From Borreliella japonica (GTDB lineage Bacteria; Spirochaetota; Spirochaetia; Borreliales; Borreliaceae), in contig NZ_FMTE01000005.1 of the NCBI RefSeq assembly GCF_900099615.1, forward strand, positions 1 through 52,175: a stretch of 52,175 nt of DNA, written 5' to 3'. This document shows, piece after piece, positions 1 to 8,548 of the stretch. The first letter of the stretch is position 1, and every line of letters starts with the position of its first letter. Position numbers and translations under genes: made by a program. The notes under the pieces were generated by a model that saw only the letters and a program-made list of their open reading frames with translations, did no database searches and was not told where the DNA came from.

Positions 1-10
1 AATTAGTATA
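1..10. other. Probable left telomere-proximal box 3 motif
   Basis: The window opens with AATTAGTATA. TAGTATA is the box 3 element of Borrelia hairpin telomeres, normally about 14 nt from the hairpin tip, and AATTAGTATA matches the lp17-type telomere as I remember it. The hairpin itself is not in the window, so a dozen or so terminal bases are probably missing. This is inference from one short motif at the right place. Confidence 0.5.
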
Positions 11-238
11 AATGATTGTCTATATATAGATTAACCCCATTATCTAGACATTTAACTTATATACGCCATTAATTAACCCAAATTACTAAAACTTTTTTAA
101 AAAGATTAGATATTAACTTCCTAACGCAATACGCATGAACCAATCAAGCAATTGCGAACATGCTACATACACATGAACAATTATAAGTAATTATACGACT
201 GAATCTTGATTTCTAAAATTAAAAAATCAAAAATTTTA
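11..238. other. Subtelomeric non-coding region
   Basis: AT-rich sequence between the telomere-like motif and the 3' end of the first lipoprotein gene. I see no ORF with a ribosome binding site and no strong hairpin. Confidence 0.4.
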
Positions 239-1120
239 TTATTTTTTGTTGAGACTTGCTACAACAGTTTTTGCATGTGTAATAAGCTCTTTTATTTCTT
301 TCTTTCTTCCTATTGCCTCAATTCTGTTAGAAACAAAAGATTCTAAATTACTTAAAGCACTTCTTGCATCACTTAGAGCCTGTCTAGATAATTGTAATGC
401 ATCAGCCCTCTTATTTCTACTCTCTAATCTTTTAATAATACTTTCTTTTAACCTTTTATTGGCCTTATCAAAAAAGAAAGCAGCGGATGTTATGTCATTT
501 TCTGCAATATCAATCTTATTTATAAGTTTCTCAAGTTCAAGATCTATATTTAAATTATTTTCCAATTTTGCTAATTTATTTATCTTATCTCTATTATTCT
601 TATAATTTACCATTAGTGGTGTTTTTTTATTTTGAATTTTTTCTAGCACATCATAAAAATCAGCTCGTATTAAAGCATATTCATCTTTAAGTGCACGCAC
701 TTCTCCAATTAATTCAGAAAATTTAGAGTTTCCAAGAATATTTCCTAAATCTTTAATTGCTTTGTCTGCTCTCTTTTCTTCATCAGTAGAGGGAATTAAA
801 TCCTCTTTTTTTATTTCTTTTTTTTGAGCATGCGCATCAATTGAAATATTTGCTATATCAACCCTATTATTTAATGATACTGAAGGTGCTACAGGATCAA
901 TTAAATCCTCATATTTCTGTTCTCCGAAATTTTTAGTAAAGCCTTTTTGCTCTTTTTGATTACTATATAAATCATTAAGAGCATCTTCTTTAACACTGTC
1001 CGAAGCCCCTTTTGCATTATTGTTATTTTTTTGTTCTTTATTGCCAAATAATTTGGAATCTAGGTTGCAAGACGTCAATCCTACTATTAATAATGTATAT
1101 AAAAACAAACCTTTTCTCAT
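239..1120 (-). CDS. Surface lipoprotein, possibly P37 (BBK50) family
   Basis: A 293 aa predicted lipoprotein. The N terminus is a basic-hydrophobic signal ending in lipobox LTSC with the acylated Cys at about residue 18. A charged Asn/Lys-rich tether follows, then a largely alpha-helical, coiled-coil-like body from about residue 110 to the end. The RBS AAGGAG lies just upstream of the ATG. It is monocistronic and transcribed toward the telomere. I do not recall an orthologue here in B31 lp54, so it looks like a strain-specific subtelomeric addition. Its style recalls the P37/BBK50 immunogenic lipoproteins, but I could not confirm that family. Function unknown, presumably surface exposed. Confidence 0.85.
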   Translation of the reverse strand: MRKGLFLYTLLIVGLTSCNLDSKLFGNKEQKNNNNAKGASDSVKEDALNDLYSNQKEQKGFTKNFGEQKYEDLIDPVAPSVSLNNRVDIANISIDAHAQKKEIKKEDLIPSTDEEKRADKAIKDLGNILGNSKFSELIGEVRALKDEYALIRADFYDVLEKIQNKKTPLMVNYKNNRDKINKLAKLENNLNIDLELEKLINKIDIAENDITSAAFFFDKANKRLKESIIKRLESRNKRADALQLSRQALSDARSALSNLESFVSNRIEAIGRKKEIKELITHAKTVVASLNKK

Positions 1121-1148
1121 AAAAATATTCTCCTTTTCCCTAATAAGA

Positions 1149-1192
1149 ATATATAATCTTAATTAAGATTCTTATTAATTAAGATTATATAT
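1149..1192. promoter_or_regulatory. 18-bp inverted repeat upstream of the first lipoprotein gene
   Basis: Perfect arms at 1149-1166 and 1175-1192 with an 8 nt spacer, centred about 50 bp upstream of the minus-strand start codon. This is where a promoter or operator would lie. The layout resembles the operator dyads seen at ospC, but no regulator can be named. Confidence 0.5.
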
Positions 1193-1244
1193 CATTTTGT
1201 TTGAATTATAATAAAAATATTTTAACAAATAATAACAAAGAATA

Positions 1245-1277
1245 CTCCACCTAAATTTCTATGAAATTTAGGTGGAG
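1245..1277 (+). repeat. 14-bp hairpin upstream of tnpB remnant
   Basis: Perfect arms at 1245-1258 and 1264-1277 with a 5 nt loop. It lies 44 nt before the reconstructed TnpB start, where IS200/IS605 elements carry their left-end hairpin. The sequence GAGATGAATTYGCAMC begins at its 3' edge (1275-1290) and recurs at 1971-1986, at the other side of the remnant. Confidence 0.5.
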
Positions 1278-1321
1278 ATGAATTTGCAACGTAAGTTAAA
1301 TATAATATAATAATAAAACAT

Positions 1322-1945
1322 ATGGGTGCTAATAAAGCTTATAAGTAGAGAATATATCCCAGCGCCAATCAAAAGAAATACTTTTCAAAAGTATTTGGAT
1401 GTGTAAGATTTTTGTATAACAAAATGTTAAGTGATAAGAAAGATTATTATGAAAAAAATAAACAAAGTCTTAGTGTTAATCCAAGTAATTATAAAAATGA
1501 ATTTCCATTTTTAAAGGAAGTTGATAGTTTGGCTCTTTGTAGCGCATGGATTGACTTAAATTCTGCGTATAGTAATTTTTTTAGAGAAATTAAAAAAGAA
1601 AATAGAACACAAGGATTTCCTAAATATAAAAGCAAAAAAAATAGGCAAACTTTTAGAACTAATAATCAAAAAAATTCAATAAGAATAGAAAATGATTATA
1701 TAAAGTTACACAAAATAGGATTTGTAAAGTTAGCTCTACATAGGAATATTAAGAGCAATGAAGTTATTAAAAATGTAGTAGTAGAAAAAGATATCGCCAC
1801 TCTGAATAACAAATTTTACTCTAAATTTTGTTGTGGGTTCTTTAGTATTACTGATCTGAAATATTGCAAATTTGCAACCGGAGTTCATGGCCCTAAAGCT
1901 TTTCTGATTTTCAAACTGATACACACAATTAAGTTTGTAATTTGA
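1322..1945 (+). pseudogene. tnpB: Truncated IS605 OrfB/TnpB-like gene
   Basis: Reading from ATG 1322 gives MGANKAYK, a stop (TAG at 1346), then RIYPSANQKKYFSKVFGCVR and on in the same frame past the internal ATG at 1412. This is the N terminus of the Borrelia IS605-type OrfB/TnpB family. About 130 further residues keep TnpB character, including the AWIDLNSAYSNFF segment and the QGFPKYKSKKN stretch. Similarity then fades, and the RuvC motifs and zinc ribbon are absent. So the gene has a nonsense mutation near the start and has lost its catalytic half. No TnpA is nearby. The RNA-guided nuclease would be inactive. Confidence 0.8.
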
Positions 1946-2005
1946 AAATATATGCTTTCTCAGTCTCTTAGAGATGAATTCGCACCACAAACCGAAAGAG
2001 GTCAA

Positions 2006-2660
2006 ATAAATTACATCTACTATTATAAACTATATCTAAAATTTTTTTCTTAATTATCGTGAATGAAAAATTATAGTTATAGATAACTTCTCTATTTGAA
2101 AAATCTAGTAATTAACTATATAACAAAAGATATAAAATAGTATTAGCATCGGGACACCACTGCTAATACTACAATGATACTTTTAATATAAATTGCTACT
2201 TGTTAGCATTATTATATCAAATAAGCTTTTTAACTTCTTGGTCAAAAAATCTCAAAGAGTATGTATAACTGGTAGATAGTACTATTTTTGTAAAAAAATT
2301 GTAACTTAATATAGTTACAATTTTAGTCTCTAAAGCCATATTGAAAATTGAATTTACACATTTTTTACATTTTTTAATCCTTATAGTCTTGTTGTCATCC
2401 TTATATCAAATAATTAAAAATCTCTTTTTAAAATCTTCTATTTTGTCTTTAATAATAACAAACATTATAAAAAATACATCAAATTTGGGTTTCAAAACAA
2501 AAAGCTTATTAAGCGCTTACTTGCAAAGTAAAATTACAAAGTAAAAAATTAATTTTAGCAAATTATATTTTTTTTTGCTTGTAACAAGCTGATATTAATT
2601 TATTATAAATTGCGCTAATATTTTATTTGTCAAAACTTATTACTAGGAGATAATAAAAAC
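2006..2660. other. Intergenic region with two hairpins
   Basis: Hairpins at 2139-2170 (10-bp arms, 12 nt loop) and 2295-2324 (12-bp arms, 6 nt loop, then TTTT). The first could be the right-end hairpin of the IS remnant. The second is terminator-like. A 67-codon hydrophobic reading frame with a TTG start (2341-2544) has no convincing RBS and is not called. Confidence 0.4.
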
Positions 2661-3146
2661 ATGAAAAAAATTTTCACATTAATATTAATTTTTGGTTTGA
2701 CAATCCAAATCTTTGCCACAAAAGATAAGCAAACTAGAATTGAAAAGGGTATTGAAAGTTTCAATAAATATGATAAAGAAAAAATAAATCCAATAGGACC
2801 ATTTCTTTTGAATTTATTTTTACCTTTTGGAATAGGATCTTTTGTCCAGGAGAATTATATTGGTGGTAGCTTCGTACTTGGATTTAATTTACTAGGAGCA
2901 GTCCTTTGGGGAACAGGAATTATTCTTAATAATCGTGAAACACAATTAACCGGATCCATACTAATAGGAGTAGGAGCAAGCATGTTTGTAATATCCTATG
3001 TAACCTCACTTATTATTCCATTTACATTTGCAAATTGGTACAATGAAAATCTTAAAAAAAGACTTAGCGCTGAGCTTGCAGGTTTTGAACCCAATTTTAA
3101 TATTGGAATAAGCGGAGTCCAACTGTCTTTTAAAAAAAGTTATTAA
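2661..3146 (+). CDS. P13-family outer membrane protein (BBA01 type)
   Basis: A 161 aa protein with an N-terminal signal peptide (hydrophobic run, likely cleavage after IFA at about residue 19). Two or three hydrophobic segments at about 45-60, 65-85 and 95-120 follow, with the Gly/Pro-rich motif NPIGPFLLNLFLPFGIGSF. This pattern belongs to the P13 paralogous family, whose founder is an integral outer membrane channel protein. The P13-like C-terminal extension is not obvious. RBS AGGAG sits about 11 nt before the ATG. It is the only intact gene between the tnpB remnant and the 60-bp palindrome. Confidence 0.85.
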   Translation: MKKIFTLILIFGLTIQIFATKDKQTRIEKGIESFNKYDKEKINPIGPFLLNLFLPFGIGSFVQENYIGGSFVLGFNLLGAVLWGTGIILNNRETQLTGSILIGVGASMFVISYVTSLIIPFTFANWYNENLKKRLSAELAGFEPNFNIGISGVQLSFKKSY

Positions 3147-3185
3147 ATAAATATAAGACAACAATTTTTTCGATCTAATATTAAA

Positions 3186-3245
3186 AATCAATAATCCTAG
3201 GAAGAAAGCATTTAGATAAATGCTTTCTTCCTAGGATTATTGATT
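3186..3245. repeat. 60-bp near-perfect palindrome
   Basis: Arms 3186-3214 and 3217-3245 are perfectly complementary over 29 bp with only 2 nt between them. It lies 40 bp after the P13-family stop codon. No T-run follows on the plus strand, so it is not a textbook intrinsic terminator, though it would form a very stable hairpin in RNA or a cruciform in DNA. Confidence 0.85.
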
Positions 3246-3472
3246 GAACGTAAAATATCCTTAAAACCCTTGAGAATACCAAAAACTCTTACAAAATTAA
3301 ACTTATATGATGTTTAAACCCAATTAAGAAAATATTCTAAATGCTAAATTAATACAATATTTTTAACAATTAATAATAATAATTATTAATTAAAATGTTC
3401 TAAACATTGTATTAAAATGATATAATTTTTAATTATTAATAATAATTAAAACTACTTTTTAAGGAGACTATT
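3246..3472 (+). promoter_or_regulatory. BBA03 upstream region with AT-rich repeats
   Basis: Contains a possible -10 TATAAT at 3421-3426 with a weak -35 TTCTAA 17 bp upstream. This is flanked by two copies of AATTATTAAT (3381-3390 and 3431-3440) set in TAA/TTA-rich tracts. The layout suggests an operator around the promoter. The RBS AAGGAGA is at 3461. Confidence 0.4.
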
Positions 3473-3994
3473 TTGAAAAAAACTATTTTTATATTTACCA
3501 TATTAGCATTTTTGTTTAATTGCACAAACAAAACTAATGACGACGGGCTAAGCAATGGACTAGATGAAGAATCTCAAAAATTACAATCTAAATCAAATCT
3601 AGTTGATGAGGATAGAATTGAATTTAGCAAAACAACGCCTTTAGAAAAATTAATAAGCAAATTAAATTTAAACTATACTGAAAAAGAAACACTAACATTT
3701 TTAACAAACTTATTAAAAGAAAAACTAGTAGACCCAAATATTGGCTTACATTTTAAAAATACCGGTGGGGATGAAAGCAAAATAGAAGAAACTGTATACA
3801 AATTTCTATCAGATCTAAAAGAAGATGAAATAAAAGAAATGCTTGCAAAAATTAAAGAAAATAAAGATACAAAAGAAAAAGATCCTGAAAAGTTAGCTAC
3901 TTATAAAACTGTAATTGCTAGCGGATTCGATGGAATTTTTAGTCAAGAATCAAATTCCAAAACCATATTCAACAACCTTAAAGACGCTGCATAA
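3473..3994 (+). CDS. Outer surface lipoprotein BBA03 type
   Basis: A 173 aa lipoprotein with a TTG start placed by a strong RBS (AAGGAGA). The signal peptide ends in lipobox LFNC with Cys at about 17. An acidic tether precedes a helical domain from about residue 55. The first residues match BBA03 of B31 lp54 as I know it, a surface lipoprotein linked to fitness during tick-to-mammal infection. Function otherwise unknown. It is convergent with the S2 antigen gene and shares a bidirectional terminator with it. Confidence 0.85.
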   Translation: MKKTIFIFTILAFLFNCTNKTNDDGLSNGLDEESQKLQSKSNLVDEDRIEFSKTTPLEKLISKLNLNYTEKETLTFLTNLLKEKLVDPNIGLHFKNTGGDESKIEETVYKFLSDLKEDEIKEMLAKIKENKDTKEKDPEKLATYKTVIASGFDGIFSQESNSKTIFNNLKDAA

Positions 3995-4026
3995 CGCCAA
4001 ACTAAATCTAAGAATTTGCAATTCAT

Positions 4027-4067
4027 TTTTTAAAGCTAGCGGTTAAGAACACCGCTGGCTTTAAAAA
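4027..4067. terminator. Bidirectional terminator between BBA03 and BBA04 genes
   Basis: A 17-bp stem (one G-U pair) with arms 4027-4043 and 4051-4067 and a T-run on each side. It sits between convergent genes. Confidence 0.8.
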
Positions 4068-4073
4068 TATTTT

Positions 4074-4934
4074 TTAGTCAATCAATGAATTAAATGTAAG
4101 ACTTTTATTTTTTATATTTGGATATTTTTCAATTATTTTTTTCATAGTAACATCAAAAAGCTTAGAATCAAGTGAAATTCTGTAAACTTTTTCATTTTGT
4201 GGATACTGCTTAAACTTAATGGTGATCTCAGCAATCATATCGCTCCAAATTTCATTACTATAAAGAGAAGAAAAAGCCTCAACTACTTTTTTAGGATCAC
4301 TAGAACCAAAAGGATATGCGGTTACAAGCCCAGATTCAACTGATTTTTCAGACATTGGAATTCCTCCAAAAAATCCAGTCTTATTTTCATTAAAATTTAT
4401 ATTGCTTCCCTTGCTTATCAATTTAAATCCAGAAACAGAATAAAGCGGATCACTCTCTCTAGTAGTCTCAAAAACAATAAAAGGCATAGCATAAGAAATG
4501 TAACTTCCATCAACAGGAGAAACAAGATATGAATACTTAATACCCTTAAGCTCTTTAATAAAACTTCCACTCTCATTAAACAAATCTCTAGCTTTAATTT
4601 TTATCCAACGAACATAAATCGGAAGAAATAACACAGTAATTGATTTTGTTCCTTCTAAAAATTCTATTTGGTTGTAATCAATAAATTTATTTTTATTCTC
4701 AAGCGCTTTTAAAGTCTCGTAATTTTGAAAATCAGACACCAAACCAGAATCACCAGACAATAGCCTAAAATTCATTAAACCTAAGTTCATCTTCTCTTTA
4801 CCTGAAATATCTGAACCTGGAATATCTAATCCATTTTCTCCAATAAGCCTGCTACCCTCTTTCTCCATTTTTGAATTATTATCTAAATGACAACCTAGAA
4901 TTAAAACCACAACGGATACAATGAATCTCTTCAA
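4074..4934 (-). CDS. S2 antigen lipoprotein (BBA04 type)
   Basis: A 286 aa protein. The start is a TTG preceded by a GGGGGAG Shine-Dalgarno sequence. The signal peptide ends in lipobox ILGC with Cys at about 15. The body is mixed alpha/beta without repeats. Position and sequence fit the S2 antigen of lp54, a plasmid-encoded lipoprotein recognised by infection sera. Molecular function unknown. Likely expressed separately from the S1 gene, since 101 bp with a possible promoter separate them. Confidence 0.85.
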   Translation of the reverse strand: MKRFIVSVVVLILGCHLDNNSKMEKEGSRLIGENGLDIPGSDISGKEKMNLGLMNFRLLSGDSGLVSDFQNYETLKALENKNKFIDYNQIEFLEGTKSITVLFLPIYVRWIKIKARDLFNESGSFIKELKGIKYSYLVSPVDGSYISYAMPFIVFETTRESDPLYSVSGFKLISKGSNINFNENKTGFFGGIPMSEKSVESGLVTAYPFGSSDPKKVVEAFSSLYSNEIWSDMIAEITIKFKQYPQNEKVYRISLDSKLFDVTMKKIIEKYPNIKNKSLTFNSLID

Positions 4935-5035
4935 AACGCTCCCCCTTTAAAACTTTTCTCTAATATTAAAATTTTTAAATTTATATTATTAGAAGCAAAT
5001 GTAGAGCAACTAGAGAAAAAGGCAAAATGAAAAAC

Positions 5036-6298
5036 TTAGTGCCTACTAATCTCTTTTATCAAACTGTTCAAAATGCGATTTACATAATCATAAAGTTTTT
5101 TATCCTTACCAATATTGTTGTAATAAAGTTTAAAAATTTCTAAAAAAGTATTTCTAACTTTAAGAATTGATACTCTTCTGTTTTTATTCCTAATTAAGCC
5201 TAATGCTTGTTTGAAAGATTTACGTGATTTTTCCATTTCTTTTAAAAAAGCAGCAACATCATAATTCAATGTTATTTCCTCTAGCTTTCTTAATATCAAT
5301 CTGGAATATTCCTTTCCAAGTCTTTTAAACAAATCGTCAAGATTCTCAAAATCTAATTCTCCATCTAGTAAAACTCTGCAAAATTGCAACGTTTCGTCTT
5401 CTTCATCTGTTAAATTACGCTTCCAATTTAAATGCCAATCAAGCTCTGACTTTGTAGTAAGAGAAAAATTTTTTAATTCAAGAAGCTCTTTGCTAACACT
5501 GCTAATTTGTTGATCAATTGTTTTTTCAAGAGCAACAAGAATGTCTGAGTTTGAACCATTGGCATTAATTTTAGTCAAATAAAATTGTTGACACAAATTC
5601 ATATCTAAAAGAGAAATTTCATCTTCTCTATCACTCTTATCAGAATAATTTTCAATCAATCGCACTAAAATGCTCATTTTAGAAGACAAATCTCCCCATC
5701 GCTTTTTTCCTATATCAATCAAAAATTGATTAACATCTTTTTCACTGTATCTATACTTTGCTAACACTTCATCATTATTTAAAAGCCATCCACCAAGAGC
5801 ATATCTATTCTCATCATTTTGCAAAGATTTCTTGAAAAACTCAAAATTTTTGTCCTCTTCTAAGTTTAAACGGGGAATCCAAATCTCATCATGAGCATTT
5901 TTCAGCAAAGCTTTACCGTGTCTTGACTTACCAATACTACGCTTTGGATAAGTTTTTTGCAAAGACCCAGAATTATCTAAATTAGACAAATCATCACCAG
6001 TCTGATCCAAGTCTAACGACATTGAATTTTCAGAATTTTCTAAAATTTTCAAATCTTTTTTAAGGTCTTTAAATTCTTTTGAACTTGCGCGGCCATTCTT
6101 TTTGTTCTTTTTGCTTTCCAAATTCAAATTGGAGTCTTTAAGTTTATTATTTTCAAGCTCTAAAGATTTTTTTTCATTACCTATTAAATCTTGTTTATTG
6201 TTAGAAATGGTAGTTTTTAAATCTTCTTCTAAAGACTTGCTATTACAATTAACAAAAAACAGAAAGCTAATACCAAATGCAATTCCTATTTTATTCAT
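5036..6298 (-). CDS. S1 antigen lipoprotein (BBA05 type)
   Basis: A 420 aa protein with a signal peptide and lipobox FVNC (Cys at about 18). A long charged Ser/Lys/Asn-rich tether (about 20-125) precedes a globular, mostly helical C-terminal domain. It matches the S1 antigen of lp54. The antigen is known to be immunogenic; its biochemical role is unknown. It lies upstream of, and in the same direction as, the S2 gene. Confidence 0.85.
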   Translation of the reverse strand: MNKIGIAFGISFLFFVNCNSKSLEEDLKTTISNNKQDLIGNEKKSLELENNKLKDSNLNLESKKNKKNGRASSKEFKDLKKDLKILENSENSMSLDLDQTGDDLSNLDNSGSLQKTYPKRSIGKSRHGKALLKNAHDEIWIPRLNLEEDKNFEFFKKSLQNDENRYALGGWLLNNDEVLAKYRYSEKDVNQFLIDIGKKRWGDLSSKMSILVRLIENYSDKSDREDEISLLDMNLCQQFYLTKINANGSNSDILVALEKTIDQQISSVSKELLELKNFSLTTKSELDWHLNWKRNLTDEEDETLQFCRVLLDGELDFENLDDLFKRLGKEYSRLILRKLEEITLNYDVAAFLKEMEKSRKSFKQALGLIRNKNRRVSILKVRNTFLEIFKLYYNNIGKDKKLYDYVNRILNSLIKEISRH

Positions 6299-6705
6299 AA
6301 ATTAAATTTCCTCTATTTAATTATAGATTTAAATAAAAATATAGCTCACTTTACATACACTAAATGTATACATTATTTTAATTCTTACCATACAAGAAAT
6401 TAGGACTAAAATTATTTTAATAATTATTTTTTTAAAATAAAAAAACGAATTAAAATAGTGATAATAAAGCATTAAGCCTAAATTATTCTAATAACACCTT
6501 TTAAAACAAATTAGTATTAATAATACTATATTATTTTAATACGTTGAAAATTTCACAAGTAAATCAAAAACATTAACGTCAACCAAATCATTATAATTTA
6601 AATCTTCAATTCTAGACGTACTTACAACACAATAAAAAACAAATATAAACAGAAAGATTAACTCCCCTTTGAAGAGTTAATCAAGCATTAATTAACACAA
6701 GAAGG
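6299..6705. other. Intergenic region with terminator of the BBA07-type gene
   Basis: AT-rich. A 9-bp inverted repeat at 6656-6682 (loop 9 nt) is a plausible minus-strand terminator for the next gene. The rest presumably holds the S1 promoter. No ORF is supported. Confidence 0.5.
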
Positions 6706-7170
6706 TTAAAACGAAGCAGATACATCATAGTTTTTCACAAGATTACAAGCCTCTTCAATGTTTTTAGCAGTTGTAAAAGATTGTCGCAAATTATCTATGT
6801 AAACTTTTTCAACTTGTAACAACTGATGCTTAGCATTAGCAACATTTACATCATTTGAGCGCTCAAGAGCTATTTTGGCATTTCTTTTGGCTTGCAAACA
6901 CTTAACAACAGTGGCAAGCATTTCTTTTACTTTGTCTTCATTTAAATTAAAAATTTGATTAAACTTATCAGGATTGCTATCAAGAACCACTTGTTCAAGA
7001 AAAAACAAAGCTTCTTTTTGGTCATCATTTAAAGAATCAACAAAAGACGTTTTAAACTCTCTATTTACTGCGCCATTAGAAGACTTTAAAGACCTTCTCC
7101 TAATATCAGGATAATTAAATTCTTTACAAGAAAAAAATAATAAAATAAAAAATAATAAAATATTTTTCAT
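6706..7170 (-). CDS. BBA07-type lipoprotein (annotated ChpAI)
   Basis: A 154 aa predicted lipoprotein. I set the start at 7170 because GGGAG lies 6 nt before that ATG; the upstream in-frame GTG overlaps the Shine-Dalgarno sequence itself. The signal peptide ends in lipobox FFSC with Cys at about 15. The rest is helical with a Lys/Glu-rich end. It corresponds to BBA07, historically labelled ChpAI. Nothing here looks like a ChpA/MazF toxin, so that name should not be read as function. It is divergent from the phage baseplate operon. Confidence 0.8.
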   Translation of the reverse strand: MKNILLFFILLFFSCKEFNYPDIRRRSLKSSNGAVNREFKTSFVDSLNDDQKEALFFLEQVVLDSNPDKFNQIFNLNEDKVKEMLATVVKCLQAKRNAKIALERSNDVNVANAKHQLLQVEKVYIDNLRQSFTTAKNIEEACNLVKNYDVSASF

Positions 7171-7318
7171 ACGATCTCCCACACCGTGATTACATCAATT
7201 AATTAAATTTTTAAATTTAATTAATTTTTTTTAAAAAAAATATAAATTATAATATATCTCAACATTTAAAATAATAAACATTTTATAAAACTTTATAGCA
7301 ATATCGAATAAAATATGT

Positions 7319-7341
7319 TAGAATGATCTTGGTAGTTAAAA
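7319..7341 (+). promoter_or_regulatory. Extended -10 element of the left phage operon
   Basis: TGTTAGAAT (extended -10, TAGAAT at 7319-7324) lies 17 nt before the ATG at 7342. It is the only good -10 in the divergent intergenic region for the plus-strand genes. No strong Shine-Dalgarno sequence is seen, only GGTAG. Confidence 0.45.
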
Positions 7342-7677
7342 ATGGATATTAAAATTGACGAAAAATTTAATATAGTATTTAGCAATGATCTTAAATTAGC
7401 AGAAAACATTGAAGAGCAAAAGCAGCGTTTATTCTTTTATCTTAAGACACCAAAAGGCAGCTTAAAAGAAAATCCAAATTATGGGTTTGACTCTAACTTT
7501 TACTTTAAACTTTGCAAAGCTAATAAAATAGAATCTATTAAAAATTTTTTCTTAAACCTTTCAAAAGAACTCAAAATAGATCTTATTAATGTAAAGCCAA
7601 GTATTAATAATAAAACAATAACAATAAAATTTTTCTTTTTAGGAAAAGACACTTTAAAAATGGATTTTAAAATATGA
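7342..7677 (+). CDS. Phage baseplate wedge protein, gpW/gp25-like
   Basis: A 111 aa protein. Residues about 25-50 carry the pattern RLFFYLKTPKGSLKENPNYG, which matches the core of the P2 gpW / T4 gp25 baseplate family (a hydrophobic run, a TPKG turn and NPxYG). In contractile phages this subunit starts the wedge and adjoins the gpJ homologue, as here: the stop overlaps the next start by 4 nt. First gene of a seven-gene operon ending in holin and lipoprotein genes. Orthologue of BBA08. Structural role inferred from motif and order. Confidence 0.75.
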   Translation: MDIKIDEKFNIVFSNDLKLAENIEEQKQRLFFYLKTPKGSLKENPNYGFDSNFYFKLCKANKIESIKNFFLNLSKELKIDLINVKPSINNKTITIKFFFLGKDTLKMDFKI

Positions 7678-8546
7678 GTATAATTTTTGATAAAAACTTA
7701 GGAATTTTGGAAAAAACAATAGAAGAAATTCAAAATGAAAAAAAACATACTTTAAGAACAAAATACGGCATAAACATTAAAGATAATTCAATTTACGACA
7801 TAATAAACTTTCCAAGCTCAAGCATTGACAAACAAATATCAGAAGTCTTAAAAGAACTTTTTTTAAAAATAAAAGAAAATGGAAGCTATTTTAATGCACT
7901 CAAAGAAGACTTAAGTACTCCTAAAAGCTCAACTTACGAAGCCGTAAGAAAAGCTTTGTTAAATGTTTCAGGCGTTAAGCACATAAACATTTTAAGTGGA
8001 CCTGGAACAATTAATCTCTATTTAATACTAGAAGACAATTGTTTTAAAGACAAAGAAAAAAATCAGATTAAAATTGAAACAAAACAAAATATTTGGCAAG
8101 CAATATACTATACAGCGCCAAGCGGAACTGTTTTTAAAGGTGACATTGAGATTGAGTTTTTAAACAAACACAATCAAAAAAAAATATACAAATTCAGCCT
8201 GGGTGAAAAAAAATATGCATATCTAAAAGCAATCTACAAAACAGAGGCAAAAGACGCAATCTACAAAGAAATAGATGCTCAAATTAGAGACATTTACAAT
8301 AAAATATTAACCGAAAAATACATTGAAATGGGAACATCTCTTAGATACCAAGACTTTCTTGCACCAGTTAGCATTATCAGGGGAATAAAAGAACTAAAAA
8401 TTGGAACTTGTATTAAAAGTGATGACACAAAAAAAATCACAGAACTTAGTGAGAGTGATTTTAAATTCAATAAAGACGAAAACGCCAAAGAAAATGAAAT
8501 CATTATTTTTGATACAAACAAAAGACTGCTTATTAATAGAGAATAA
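7674..8546 (+). CDS. Baseplate J-like protein (Borrelia DUF276 type)
   Basis: A 290 aa protein whose position right after the gpW-like gene, length and segments fit the baseplate J family. The N-terminal part recalls gpJ entry segments, the middle has STYEAVRKALLNVSGVKHINI (a xGVxxV-type strand), and near the C terminus is a YQDFLAPVSIIRGI segment. In P2, gpJ joins the wedge to the tube. Start ATG overlaps the preceding gene by 4 nt, indicating translational coupling. BBA09 orthologue; the family number is from memory. Confidence 0.7.
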   Translation: MSIIFDKNLGILEKTIEEIQNEKKHTLRTKYGINIKDNSIYDIINFPSSSIDKQISEVLKELFLKIKENGSYFNALKEDLSTPKSSTYEAVRKALLNVSGVKHINILSGPGTINLYLILEDNCFKDKEKNQIKIETKQNIWQAIYYTAPSGTVFKGDIEIEFLNKHNQKKIYKFSLGEKKYAYLKAIYKTEAKDAIYKEIDAQIRDIYNKILTEKYIEMGTSLRYQDFLAPVSIIRGIKELKIGTCIKSDDTKKITELSESDFKFNKDENAKENEIIIFDTNKRLLINRE

Positions 8547-8548
8547 AA

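Noticed and set aside
1736..2005. 89-codon minus-strand frame overlapping the TnpB remnant
   Set aside because: It is antisense to the tnpB pseudogene and shows no family signature; it is open because the opposite strand was once coding.
2341..2544. 67-codon hydrophobic plus-strand frame with TTG start
   Set aside because: No ribosome binding site, low-complexity Leu/Ile/Ser content and placement just after a terminator-like hairpin; such frames are common by chance at this base composition.
6706..7170. ChpAI/MazF-type toxin suggested by historic annotation
   Set aside because: The protein has a lipoprotein signal and a helical body with no MazF-like strands or active-site pattern, and no antitoxin gene is next to it.
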